Assembly: GCF_000718785.1 (NCBI RefSeq)
Contig: NZ_JOCA01000008.1
Coordinates: 62,001 to 126,000, forward strand
DNA length: 64,000 nt
Source of the DNA: Streptomyces sp. NRRL WC-3626
GTDB taxonomy: Bacteria > Actinomycetota > Actinomycetes > Streptomycetales > Streptomycetaceae
Direction: 5' to 3'
Under the pieces are notes generated by a model. It did no database searches. It saw nothing but the letters and a program-made list of their open reading frames with translations, and was not told the DNA's origin. This document shows, piece after piece, positions 24,631 through 33,096 of the stretch. How positions within the stretch are numbered: the stretch's first letter is position 1; every line of letters starts with the position of its first letter. Both the position numbers and the translations under genes were made by a program.

Positions 24631-25790
24631 TGCTCGGCCTCCTGCGCCGTAGGGGGGAAGCGGTCGGGGCGGAAGGGGGTGAGGTCGAGTCCGGGTGGGT
24701 GTCCGGTCAGTGCCTGGGCGATCAGCAGGCCGGTACCGGGGGCCAGTCCGATGCCCGCGCCCTCGTGGCCGCACGCGTGGAACAGTCCCGGCATCCGGGG
24801 GTCGGGGCCGATCGCGGGGAGGTGGTCGGGGAGATACGGCCGGAATCCGGCGTACGTGCGCACGGCCCGTACGCCCGACAGGAACGGGAACAGGCGGGTC
24901 GCCCCCGCCGCCAGGGCGCGCACGGCCGGGAGCGACAGGGAGCGGTCGAAGCCGACCCGCTCCCGGCTGGCGCCGATGAGGACCGGTCCGGCGGCCGTTC
25001 CCTCCACCACCGGGGAGGTCTGCAGGGCCGCGGAGTCGCTGGCGACGTCGGCCACGTAGTCGGCGGCGTACACCTTGTGCCGGATACGGGGCGGCAGTGG
25101 CTCGGTGACCAGGACGAAGCCGCGCCGGGGCAGGACGGGCAGGGACACCCCGGCGCGGGCGGCCAGTTCGCCGCCCCAGGTGCCGGCCGCGTTGACGACG
25201 GCGGGGGCGTGCAGGTCGCCCCGGTCCGTGCGGACGCCGCGTACCGTCCCTTCCGGGGTGTGCAGGACCCGGGTGACCTCGCGGCCGGCGAGCAGCCGGG
25301 CGCCGGAGGCGCGCAGCAGGTGGGCGGCCGCGAGGGCGGGCATCACCTGGGCGTCCTGCGGATAGTGGACGCCGCCCGCGAGGCCGGGCGCCAGCAGGGG
25401 TTCCAGGTCGTGGAGCCGGCCGGCGGGGACGGGGTCGGCCGTCACCCCGGCCGCCCGCTGTGCGTCCGCGAACGTCCCCAGCGCGTCGAGCGTTTCGGGG
25501 TTCGCGGCGACGACGAGTCCGCCCTTCGCCTCGTACTCGACCTCCCGGCCCAGCTCTTGGGCCAGGTCCGCCCACAAGCGCAGGGACAGCAGGGCGAGCC
25601 GGAGTTCGGGGCCGGGCTCCTTGTCGGAGACGAGGAGGTTGCCCTCGCCCGCGCCGGTCGTCCCGCCGGCCACCGGACCCCGGTCCACCACGGTCACGTC
25701 GAGGCCCGCACGGGCCGCGTACAGGGCACAGGCGGCGCCCGTCATTCCGGCGCCCACCACGACGACATCGCAGGTCAGCGGCTCGCTCAC
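24627..25790 (-). CDS. D-hydroxyproline dehydrogenase, FAD oxidase-like beta subunit
   Basis: 387 aa of the DAO/glycine oxidase family with GAGMTGAACALYAARAG for FAD and a C-terminal GHEGAGIGLAPGTGLLIA. It oxidises cis-4-hydroxy-D-proline to the 1-pyrroline with electrons passing to the partner FeS/FAD subunits. First gene of the operon, GTG start at 25790. There is no Shine-Dalgarno sequence before it, and a large palindrome ends 1 nt upstream, so the mRNA may be leaderless. If a later start were used the FAD motif would be lost, so this start is firm. Confidence 0.88.
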   Translation of the reverse strand: MSEPLTCDVVVVGAGMTGAACALYAARAGLDVTVVDRGPVAGGTTGAGEGNLLVSDKEPGPELRLALLSLRLWADLAQELGREVEYEAKGGLVVAANPETLDALGTFADAQRAAGVTADPVPAGRLHDLEPLLAPGLAGGVHYPQDAQVMPALAAAHLLRASGARLLAGREVTRVLHTPEGTVRGVRTDRGDLHAPAVVNAAGTWGGELAARAGVSLPVLPRRGFVLVTEPLPPRIRHKVYAADYVADVASDSAALQTSPVVEGTAAGPVLIGASRERVGFDRSLSLPAVRALAAGATRLFPFLSGVRAVRTYAGFRPYLPDHLPAIGPDPRMPGLFHACGHEGAGIGLAPGTGLLIAQALTGHPPGLDLTPFRPDRFPPTAQEAEQ

Positions 25791-25791
25791 C

Positions 25792-25816
25792 TCAGTACTA
25801 TGTCACACAGCACTGA
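25792..25816. promoter_or_regulatory. 25-bp palindromic operator at the hydroxyproline promoter
   Basis: TCAGTACTATGT (25792-25803) and ACACAGCACTGA (25805-25816) are 12-bp arms around one central base, with only two mismatches (both transitions). It sits directly upstream of the GTG start of the operon's first gene. On the minus strand CATAGT or TAGTAC within it could be a -10 element for a leaderless transcript, so a bound repressor would block the promoter. The GntR protein encoded at the end of the operon is the likely ligand. Confidence 0.65.
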
Positions 25817-25855
25817 TGCCGGGAAGAGGACGGACGGCGCCGGCGCGGGGCCGGG

Positions 25856-26515
25856 TCAGTCGGCGGCGTGGACCACGCGCAGGTGTGATGCGGCGCGCCG
25901 GGACCTGCGGTGCCCGGACGGAGCGCGGTGGGTCTCCCGCAGTACGAGCGTCAGCCGGGCGCAGTCCAGCTCGGCGAGGGTCGGTGTCGTCTCCACGACG
26001 AGGCGGCAGTCCGTGGCGCCCCAGCGCGGGTCGGGATGCAGCAACGGCCGTACGGATCCGTCGTGTTCGGCGGCACGCTCGCCCACGGCCCGCAGCCAGT
26101 GCGGCAGTCCGTGCCGGTAGGCGGCCTCCATGATGGGGTCCTGGCCGATGTCGCGGCGGATGGCCTGCAGCCCGCGGTCGTGGCCGTACCGCTCGACGGT
26201 CTTGGCGAAGTGGGCCAGCATCGGCAGGCACCAGCCGGCCTCGTGGTCGCCGAGGACCGTGGCCGCGTCGGGGTGGAAGAGGACGAAGCGCAGGAAGTTG
26301 TCCCAGGGCAGCGCCGTGGGGTGCGGTTCGACGTCCCGGAAAAGTGTCCGGAACGCGGTGTTGGTGAGCAGCACGCCCCAGCGGTGGTCGACGACCAGGG
26401 AGGGGAAGGGGCATGCCTCCAGGAGCGCGGCGTAGTCCCGCAGATAGGCCTGGACGTCGGGAGTCCCGGGGGCGGGCCGCGGTACCGGCCGCTGCCCTCC
26501 TGCCTGATGTGCCAT
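25856..26515 (-). CDS. MmyB-like (PAS-type) ligand-binding domain protein without HTH
   Basis: 219 aa from ATG 26515. The region from about residue 20 onward (DVQAYLRDYAALLEACPFPSLVVDHRWGVLLTNTAFRTLF ... WDNFLRFVLFHPDA ... RRDIGQDPIMEAAYRHGLPHWL) matches the MmyB-type ligand-binding domain. In most actinobacterial members it follows an XRE helix-turn-helix; here none is present and the N-terminus is only a short Pro-rich stretch. A separate XRE-type gene is divergent on the other side of a 223-bp interval. It may act with a separate DNA-binding partner or as a sensor without DNA binding. Ligand unknown (fatty acids are suggested for the family). Confidence 0.8.
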   Translation of the reverse strand: MAHQAGGQRPVPRPAPGTPDVQAYLRDYAALLEACPFPSLVVDHRWGVLLTNTAFRTLFRDVEPHPTALPWDNFLRFVLFHPDAATVLGDHEAGWCLPMLAHFAKTVERYGHDRGLQAIRRDIGQDPIMEAAYRHGLPHWLRAVGERAAEHDGSVRPLLHPDPRWGATDCRLVVETTPTLAELDCARLTLVLRETHRAPSGHRRSRRAASHLRVVHAAD

Positions 26516-26738
26516 CGGGAGGTCACCCCTCTTGCCTGTGCGGCCCTGACGCGGCGCCCCGATCCTGCTGCCCACAGGGGAAGCGTGTCAACTATCGTGG
26601 CATTTCGTGCCTGTTGACGGCCGAAATTGGCCACAGTTGTGGCGAGACCTGGATGTGAGTTCGAGACAACGGCTAGTCTCCGTGACGTTCACGGCGATCG
26701 CTTGTGAGAAGCCTGTGAGAGACCTAGGAGATCTTTCG

Positions 26739-27395
26739 GTGACGGGTGGCCTCGAGGTTCCGGGCAGTGTGCCGACGACCGCGTTGCCGGCCGTCGTCGC
26801 CCGGGTCACCGCACTCGCCGACCGGCTCGGCGTGGCGCACACCGAGGTCTTCGACACCGGCCGGCTGTCCGCCGCCTCCGGCGTACCGGAGTCCGTGGTG
26901 AAGGCGCTGCTGGGCAGCCGCCTCGCGGGTGAACCCGATGTGCAGGCGCGGTTCGTGCAGCGGCTGGACCTGCTGCGCCGGACCCGGCTGAAGCCGAACG
27001 GCCGCAGGTACACCCAGCAGGAGATCGCCGACGGCGCGGGCATGTCCCGTCAGCAGGCCGGTGCGCTGATCAACGGCGACCGGCGGCCCACCATGGAGCA
27101 CTGCGACGCCATCCAGCGGTTCTTCCGGGTGCACGCCGGTTTCCTCACCGCCGAGGACCCGGAGGCGCTCGCGGGCGCGCTCCAGCACACCGAGCAGGAA
27201 CTGCTGCAGAAGCTCGCGGACCGGGAGCGGGCGGCCGCCGCGCCGGCCGACGACCCGCTGGAGCGGCTGCTGCAGGACCACGGGGTGCGCGGCATCGCCT
27301 GGCGGGCCGCCCAACTCCCCACCGACCAGCACCGGGACAAGGTCGCGGAGTGGCTGGACATGCTGCTGGAGAGCGTGCAGCGGCCCAGGTCCTGA
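26739..27395 (+). CDS. XRE-family regulator (EspR/SCO-type)
   Basis: 218 aa from GTG 26739, preceded by AGGAG 8 nt upstream. A longer frame from 26607 runs through an AT-richer promoter-like stretch and is rejected. The HTH is RRYTQQEIADGAGMSRQQAG with ALINGDRRPTMEHCDAIQRFF; the C-terminal segment GVRGIAWRAAQLPTDQHRDKVAEWLDMLL resembles the EspR-type dimerisation helix. The upstream interval has GTCAAC (26587-26592) and GTTGAC (26613-26618) as an inverted repeat. It is divergent from the MmyB-like gene. Targets unknown. Confidence 0.85.
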   Translation: MTGGLEVPGSVPTTALPAVVARVTALADRLGVAHTEVFDTGRLSAASGVPESVVKALLGSRLAGEPDVQARFVQRLDLLRRTRLKPNGRRYTQQEIADGAGMSRQQAGALINGDRRPTMEHCDAIQRFFRVHAGFLTAEDPEALAGALQHTEQELLQKLADRERAAAAPADDPLERLLQDHGVRGIAWRAAQLPTDQHRDKVAEWLDMLLESVQRPRS

Positions 27396-27497
27396 GCCGA
27401 ACAGGCCCTGACGGCCTGCGGTGATGCCCGATTGTCAGTGGTGGGCGGCAAGCTGGAGTCGACCTGTCACCGAACGCGACACGGGGAGATCCGAGCG

Positions 27498-27734
27498 ATG
27501 ACGACCGCCGTACCGACCGACCGCGAGCGCACCGCCGTCCAGGCCTATCTGCGGCTGCTGCACACGGTGCGCGCCGCCCTCGACACCCGGCCGGACCCGC
27601 CGGGTGTCCCCGGCCCTCCGATGGTGCCGCCCTCCGTACTCGCCGAGGCGGAGACGGCCCTGGCGCGGGCGGGGCTGGCGGGGAACGAGGAGGCGTTCTT
27701 CCGGATGGTGCGCGACTGGCATCCGGAGCCGTAG
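27498..27734 (+). CDS. Small hypothetical protein (78 aa)
   Basis: 78 aa from ATG 27498 after GGGGAG. It begins MTTAVPTDRERTAVQAYLRLLHTVRAAL and ends EEAFFRMVRDWHPEP. It looks helical and amphipathic. I do not recognise a family. It converges on the PPTase gene with a 29-bp gap. Codon bias is typical of the window, so it is probably expressed. Confidence 0.65.
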   Translation: MTTAVPTDRERTAVQAYLRLLHTVRAALDTRPDPPGVPGPPMVPPSVLAEAETALARAGLAGNEEAFFRMVRDWHPEP

Positions 27735-27763
27735 GGCGTACGCGGCGGCGGTCGCCGCGCCGT

Positions 27764-28441
27764 TCAGCCGTGGGGTACGGCGACCGCCGTCGCGACCAGG
27801 TCGCCCTGGACGGTCCAGCGGCCGCTGAAGTGGTCGACGACGCGGGCGCCCACCCGCGGGCCCGGGACGAGGAGGGTGGCGCGGAAGCCGCCGCGCGTCC
27901 GCTCGCCGGGGTCGGCGTGGAGGTCGAGGTCGGCCTCCATGAAGTCCAGCCACTTCCCGGTGAGGGGGAACCACGCCTTGTAGACGGACTCCTTGGCGCT
28001 GAACAGCAACCGGTCCCAGTGCACGTCGGGCAGCTCCTCGGCCAGCCCGGCGAGCCGCGTCGCCTCCGCCAAAAGCGCCACGGAGGGCAGCACGCCCCCG
28101 GGCAGCGGCCCGTGCGGCTCGGCGTCGATGCCGAGGGAGGCCAGGTCGGCCGCGCGCACCAGGGCGGCGGCGCAGTAGCCCTGGCAGTGGGTCATGCTGC
28201 CGGTCAGCCCGTCCGGCCAGCCGGGGGCGCCCCGCTCACCGGGCAGCACGGGCCGCTCCGGCAAGCCGAGCTTGCGCATGGCGGCGCGGGCGCAGGACCG
28301 TACGGCGGTGAACTCGCGGCGGCGCTTGGCGACGGCGCGCCGCAGCAGCGCCTCCTCCTCGGGGTACAGCGGGGCGTCCACGCCCTCGTCGCCGTAGGCC
28401 TCGACGGCGACCACCGTCGGCGGCAGCAGTTCCTCGATCAT
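27764..28441 (-). CDS. 4'-phosphopantetheinyl transferase (Sfp-type)
   Basis: 225 aa; ATG 28441 overlaps the stop of the phosphoesterase gene (ATGA). Motifs are LASLGIDAEPH (Mg-binding Asp/Glu) and LLFSAKESVYKAW (catalytic Glu/Lys), with RREFTAVRSCARAAMRKLG binding CoA. It moves phosphopantetheine from CoA to carrier proteins. No polyketide or peptide synthase is nearby, so it probably serves carrier proteins elsewhere in the genome. Confidence 0.93.
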   Translation of the reverse strand: MIEELLPPTVVAVEAYGDEGVDAPLYPEEEALLRRAVAKRRREFTAVRSCARAAMRKLGLPERPVLPGERGAPGWPDGLTGSMTHCQGYCAAALVRAADLASLGIDAEPHGPLPGGVLPSVALLAEATRLAGLAEELPDVHWDRLLFSAKESVYKAWFPLTGKWLDFMEADLDLHADPGERTRGGFRATLLVPGPRVGARVVDHFSGRWTVQGDLVATAVAVPHG

Positions 28442-29295
28442 CGCCCCTCGTCCTCCCGCGGCACGATCCGGCGCAGCCGCCCCGGCGGCTGGTCCCGTTT
28501 GCGCCATTCGCGCGGGTAACCCACCGACACCTCCTCGAAGGGGACGCCGTCCTGCCGGGTGGAGCGGGGGATGTGCAGATGGCCGTAGACCATGGTGTGG
28601 ACGGGGAACCGGCGGTGCCAGTCGTCGGTGAGCGTGGTGCCGCACCACATGGCGAACTCGGGGTACCACAGGACGTCGGTCGGGTGGCGGTGCAGCGGCC
28701 AGTGGTTGACGAGGACGAGCGGCAGCCCGTCCGGCACCTCGGCCAGCCGGCGTTCGGTCTCGGCGACCCGGGCCCGGCACCAGGCCTCCCGGCTCGGGTA
28801 GGGGTCGGGGTGCAGCAGCCGCTCGTCGGTGCAGACCACCCCGGTGCCGTACGCGTACTGGAGCCCCTCGTCCTTGGTGGCGCAGCCGGACGGCAGGAAC
28901 GAGTAGTCGTACAGGAGGAACAGCGGGGCGACGGCGACCGGGCCGCCGGGGCCGTCCCAGACGGGGTACGGGTCCTCGGGGGTGAGCACCCCGAGGTCGC
29001 GGCAGTGTGCGACCAGGTGCTCGTAGCGGGCGACGCCGCGCAGGGTGACGGGGTCCTTGGGGTGGGTCCACAGTTCGTGGTTGCCGGGTACCCAGACGAC
29101 CTGGGCGAACCGGCCGGCCAGGGTCTTCAGCGCCCAGCCGATGTCCTCCACGGTCTCCGCCACGTCACCGGCGACGATCAGCCAGTCCTCGTCGGACCCG
29201 GGCCGCATGCCGTCGACCAGGGCACGGTTCTCGGCGTAGCCGATGTGCAGGTCGCTGATGGCCCACAGCTGTCCGCCGCCGTCTCTTCCCGACAT
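28438..29295 (-). CDS. Calcineurin-like metallophosphoesterase
   Basis: 285 aa. The dinuclear-metal motifs are all present: DLHIGYAEN, GDVAE, GNHELW, NHWPLHRHPTD and GHLHIPR. Substrate unknown. Start ATG 29295 follows GGAGGAG; GTG 29298 immediately before it is a possible alternative. It is translationally coupled to the PPTase gene downstream, an association often seen in Streptomyces though its meaning is unclear. Confidence 0.9.
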   Translation of the reverse strand: MSGRDGGGQLWAISDLHIGYAENRALVDGMRPGSDEDWLIVAGDVAETVEDIGWALKTLAGRFAQVVWVPGNHELWTHPKDPVTLRGVARYEHLVAHCRDLGVLTPEDPYPVWDGPGGPVAVAPLFLLYDYSFLPSGCATKDEGLQYAYGTGVVCTDERLLHPDPYPSREAWCRARVAETERRLAEVPDGLPLVLVNHWPLHRHPTDVLWYPEFAMWCGTTLTDDWHRRFPVHTMVYGHLHIPRSTRQDGVPFEEVSVGYPREWRKRDQPPGRLRRIVPREDEGR

Positions 29296-29528
29296 CACCC
29301 GTCGCTCCTCCAGCCGTCACGAACGTCACCAAGAGACCACATCGCGTGCACGGGAACAAGCAGGACCGTCACCGGGTGTGGTACGGGAACGGTCCGGGAG
29401 GCCGTATAGTCTGCCCCGACACCACCGCCGGGAAACGCCCTTCGCGCAGGCGGTTCGGTGACCCTCCATATGTTTGCCCGGGCAACGGGCCGCTGAGCCC
29501 TGCCCGTGAACCGTGAAAGGCGGCCTGC

Positions 29529-30665
29529 ATGGTCTCTCGCGTACGCGTCTGGCTCAACCGCACGTACGCGGAGAACGTGTTCTTCATGGATCAGCTGAGG
29601 CGAAATCCCAGCGACCGGGCCGTCGAGATCCATGCCACCCACGGCGACCCGGACTCCCCCGTGCTGGCCGCCGCCGACACCGCCGAACCGGAGCCCGAGG
29701 GGCTGTCACCGGCGGCGTACGTCGAATACGCGCTCGCCCAGTGCGAGCGGCGTGGCATCGATGTCTTCGTGCCCCGGCTGCACCAGTCGGCGATCGTCGC
29801 GCAACGCGCCGACTTCGAGGCGGTCGGTACGGCGCTGCTGGCGCCGCCGCCCGAGGCGGTGGCCGTGTTCCACGACAAGGTGATCGCCTATGAGGCGGTC
29901 CAGGCGATCGGGGTGCCCGTACCGCCCTGGTGGCGGGTCCGGAGCGCGGGCGAACTCGAGGCGGCCGTGGAGGAGTTGGAGGCGGGCGGCCACCTGGCCT
30001 GCTTCAAGCCGGCGTCCGGCGCGGGCGGGGTGGGCTTCCGGGTGATCACCCGAGCCCCCTACTCGCTGAGCCAGCTGAACGGTTTCCCGAGCCCGTACGT
30101 GCCGCTGCACCTGGTGCTGGAGGCGCTGCGGTCGGCTCAGGAGCCGGTGGACTGGCTGGTGATGCCCCGGCTGGAGCAGCCCGAGGTGTCGGTGGACTGC
30201 CTCACCGGCACGGACAACCGGGTGCGGATGGCGGTGGGGCGGACGAAGAACGGCCGGCGGCGCGGGTTCACGCTGCACGAGCAGTGGCTGGAGCCGGCCC
30301 GGCGGATCGCCGAGGGGTTCGGGCTGCACCATCTGTCCAACATCCAGTTCCGGATGCTGGGCGACCGGCCCGTGCTCATGGACGTCAACACGCGCCCCGC
30401 GGGCGGACTGCACCAGCTGTCGCTGTGCGGGGTGAACGCCCCGTGGGCGGCGGTACGGCTGGCGCTCGGCGACGATCCGGGCGAGATCACGCCGCCGTTC
30501 CTGGGCCAGGACTACTCGGTGGTGTCCGGGCCGCGCCCGCTGCTGCCGGTGTCGCTGCCGCACCAGCGGGCCGACGCGGGCGCGTTGGCCGCCGTACCGG
30601 CCCCGGCACCGCCCGTGGAGCCGCGGACGGCGACGGGCGCGCCGACCCAGAGGATCGGCCTCTAG
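29529..30665 (+). CDS. ATP-grasp domain protein
   Basis: 378 aa from ATG 29529 after GAAAGG. The ATP-grasp features are the lysine-bearing HLACFKPASGAGGVGFRVI, the adenine-site LVMPRLEQPEVSVDCLTG and the metal-binding MLGDRPVLMDVNTRPAGGLHQLS. Such proteins ligate a carboxylate to an amine or thiol with ATP. Substrates cannot be read from the sequence and no biosynthetic neighbours are present. The last 40 residues (PAPAPPVEPRTATGAPTQ) look disordered. Monocistronic, ending before a bidirectional terminator. Confidence 0.87.
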   Translation: MVSRVRVWLNRTYAENVFFMDQLRRNPSDRAVEIHATHGDPDSPVLAAADTAEPEPEGLSPAAYVEYALAQCERRGIDVFVPRLHQSAIVAQRADFEAVGTALLAPPPEAVAVFHDKVIAYEAVQAIGVPVPPWWRVRSAGELEAAVEELEAGGHLACFKPASGAGGVGFRVITRAPYSLSQLNGFPSPYVPLHLVLEALRSAQEPVDWLVMPRLEQPEVSVDCLTGTDNRVRMAVGRTKNGRRRGFTLHEQWLEPARRIAEGFGLHHLSNIQFRMLGDRPVLMDVNTRPAGGLHQLSLCGVNAPWAAVRLALGDDPGEITPPFLGQDYSVVSGPRPLLPVSLPHQRADAGALAAVPAPAPPVEPRTATGAPTQRIGL

Positions 30666-30775
30666 AAATTCTCCAGAAAATCTCCGCCAGGGGTGTATCA
30701 GGGGCCGCGGTGCGGACTCTTGATGATGAAGGCGACTTGGGGAAGCCGCCGGGGGGAGCACGGGGGAACGGGGGG

Positions 30776-30822
30776 CTCGGGTCGGTCGGCCGCTGTCACG
30801 GGGGGCGACCGGCCGACCCGAG
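30776..30822. terminator. Bidirectional terminator between ATP-grasp and GH4 genes
   Basis: CTCGGGTCGGTCGG (30776-30789) pairs with CCGGCCGACCCGAG (30809-30822), 14 bp with one G:T mismatch and a 19-nt loop. It lies between two convergent genes and can serve both. Confidence 0.65.
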
Positions 30823-30831
30823 CCGGGCAGG

Positions 30832-32169
30832 TCAGCCGAGGTACGCGAGGCCCGGATGGGCGGCGGTGTAGCCGTCGACGAGCCGGCGGGCCACGTTCAC
30901 GGAGTCGACGAGCGGATGCAGGGCGAACGCCTTGACGGCCGTCTCACGCGAACCGGACCGGGCGGCGGCCAGCACCTCGCGTTCGACGGCCTTGACGGCG
31001 CAGACCAGGCCGATGGCGTGACCGGGCAGCGGATCGACGGAGACGGGGTGCGCGCCACTCGCGTCCACCAGGCACGGAACCTCGATCACTGCCTCCGCGT
31101 CCAGCGGTGAGAGGGTGCCCCGGTTACGGACGTTGAGGATCAGGGTGGTGCGTTCGTCACGGGCGACGGCCCGCATCAGCGCGAGCGCCACGTCCTCGTA
31201 GCCGCCGGACAGATCCTCTTCCTCACGGTCGCCCGCACCGGCCGTCTCCCGGTTCTCGGCCATGTACGTGGCCTCGCGTTCGGCGCGTGTCCGGTCCCAC
31301 AGGTCCAGTGCGGGCACGGCGGTGTCGGCCACCCCCGCGTAGAAGCGGGCCTGCTGGTCGCGCAGGAACGCGCCGCGTGTCCGCTTCGCCTCCTGGTAGG
31401 CGTGTACGGCCTCACGGTTGAAGTAGTAGTAGTGCAGGTACTCGTTGGGGATCGAGCCCAGCGAACGCAGCCATTCGGTGCCGAAGAGCCGGCCCTCCTC
31501 GAAGGAGCCGAGCAGAGACGGGTCCGCGAGCAGGCGCGGGAGTTCGTCCCGGCCGGCGACGCGCAGGCCGCGCACCCAGCCGAGGTGGTTGAGCCCGACG
31601 TAGTCGACCCACGCCTCGCGCGGCCGCGCGCCGAGCACCCGGGCGATACGGCGGCCGAGGCCGACCGGTGAGTCGCAGATGCCGATGACGCGGTCGCCGA
31701 GGTGGCGGGACATGGCCTCGGTGACGAGCCCCGCGGGGTTGGTGAAGTTGATGACCCAGGCGTCGGGGGCGAGGCGGGCCACCCGCCGGGCGATGTCCAC
31801 GGCGACCGGGACGGTGCGCAGACCGTAGGCGATGCCGCCCGCGCCGACCGTCTCCTGGCCGAGCACGCCCTCGGCGAGGGCGACCCGCTCGTCGTGCGCC
31901 CTGCCTTCGAGGCCGCCGACGCGGATCGCGGAGAAGACGAAGTCCGCGCCGCGCAGGGCCTCGTCGAGGTCGGTGGTGGCGGTCACCTCGGGCGCGTCGG
32001 ACACCCCGGCGGCCTGTTCGGCGAGCACGCGGGCGATCGCGCGCAGCCGTCCGGCGTCCACGTCGTGCAGGACGACATGGGTCACCCGCCCCTCGGCTCG
32101 GTCCCCCAGCAGCGCCCCGTACACCAGTGGGACGCGGAAGCCCCCGCCGCCCAGAATCGTCAGCTTCAC
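30832..32169 (-). CDS. GH4 family 6-phospho-beta-glucosidase
   Basis: 445 aa, GTG start at 32169 preceded by GGAAGG. Features of GH4: NAD-binding LTILGGGGFRVPLVY, metal ligands C165 (GICDSPVG) and H195 (GLNHLGWVR), and YLHYYYFNREAV. These NAD+/Mn2+-dependent glycosidases work by redox elimination on 6-phospho-glycosides, or on unphosphorylated ones in some members. The CDSP-type motif suits the 6-phospho-beta-glucosidase group. No PTS genes are nearby. A divergent IclR gene is the likely regulator. Confidence 0.87.
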   Translation of the reverse strand: MKLTILGGGGFRVPLVYGALLGDRAEGRVTHVVLHDVDAGRLRAIARVLAEQAAGVSDAPEVTATTDLDEALRGADFVFSAIRVGGLEGRAHDERVALAEGVLGQETVGAGGIAYGLRTVPVAVDIARRVARLAPDAWVINFTNPAGLVTEAMSRHLGDRVIGICDSPVGLGRRIARVLGARPREAWVDYVGLNHLGWVRGLRVAGRDELPRLLADPSLLGSFEEGRLFGTEWLRSLGSIPNEYLHYYYFNREAVHAYQEAKRTRGAFLRDQQARFYAGVADTAVPALDLWDRTRAEREATYMAENRETAGAGDREEEDLSGGYEDVALALMRAVARDERTTLILNVRNRGTLSPLDAEAVIEVPCLVDASGAHPVSVDPLPGHAIGLVCAVKAVEREVLAAARSGSRETAVKAFALHPLVDSVNVARRLVDGYTAAHPGLAYLG

Positions 32170-32271
32170 ATCCGCACCTTCCGACCACGACGAACCGGGT
32201 CGACCCTACTCGCGGCGCGGCCGCGGCGGCGGTACCCTCCGCCGACCCGACCCTGTGGAGGACAGCCGGTC

Positions 32272-33063
32272 ATGACCAGCCGTTCCGCGTCCGACCGTCT
32301 GCTGTCCGTGCTCGCCGCGTTCGACCACGGGCATCCGGCGCTCACGTTGACGGACATCGGCCGCCGGGCCGGGCTCAGCCTGTCCACGGCGCACCGGCTG
32401 GTGGGTGAGCTGACCCGCTGGGGCGCGCTGGAGCGGGACGCGTCGGGGACGTATCACGTGGGGCTGCGGCTGTGGGAGCTGGCGGCGCTCGCCCCGCGCG
32501 GACCGGCGCTGCGGCAGGTGGCGCTGCCGTATCTGGAGGACCTGTACGAGGCGACGCACGAGAACGTGCAGCTGGCGGTGCGCGACGGGCGGGAGGTCGT
32601 CTACACCGAGTGGCTGTCGGGGCGGTCGGCGGTCGGCGTGCACATACGGGTCGGCGGACGCTGGCCGCTGCACGCCACCGGGGTGGGCCTCGCCCTGCTC
32701 GCGCACTGCGCCCCCGCCTTCCAGGACACGTACTGCGCGGGCCCGTTGGCCGCCTTCACCCCGTACACCATCACCGAACCCGCCCTGCTGCGCCGCACAC
32801 TGGCGGAGGTCCGCCGTACCGGCGTCGCGGTCAGCGACCGCCAGATCACCCGGGACGCCCTGTCGGTGGCGGCCCCGGTGCGCGACCCCACCGGCACGGT
32901 CACCGCGGCGATCTCGGTCGTCGTCCCGGAGGCGGGCGCCCGGGTCCCGGCCCTGGTCCCGGCCGTACGCCTCGCCGGCCGCGGCATCTCACGCGCCCTG
33001 GGGTGGCATCCGGCGCCCGAAATCCCTCTCACCGGTGAGGACTCGGCCCTCGGGCGCTCGTGA
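32272..33063 (+). CDS. IclR-family regulator divergent from GH4 gene
   Basis: 263 aa from ATG 32272, with GTGGAGGAC upstream. N-terminal HTH SDRLLSVLAAFDHGHPALTLTDIGRRAGLSLSTAHRLVGEL and a C-terminal IclR effector domain (SGRSAVGVHIRVGGRWPLHATGVGLALLAH). It is divergent from the GH4 gene across a 102-bp interval, so it probably controls that gene. Effector unknown. Confidence 0.9.
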   Translation: MTSRSASDRLLSVLAAFDHGHPALTLTDIGRRAGLSLSTAHRLVGELTRWGALERDASGTYHVGLRLWELAALAPRGPALRQVALPYLEDLYEATHENVQLAVRDGREVVYTEWLSGRSAVGVHIRVGGRWPLHATGVGLALLAHCAPAFQDTYCAGPLAAFTPYTITEPALLRRTLAEVRRTGVAVSDRQITRDALSVAAPVRDPTGTVTAAISVVVPEAGARVPALVPAVRLAGRGISRALGWHPAPEIPLTGEDSALGRS

Positions 33064-33096
33064 TACTGGGACGGCCCCCGCCTCGAGGAGCCGTTC

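Noticed and set aside
26607..26738. Longer start for the XRE regulator
   Set aside because: The segment has lower GC and promoter-like content, while GTG 26739 has AGGAG at proper spacing.
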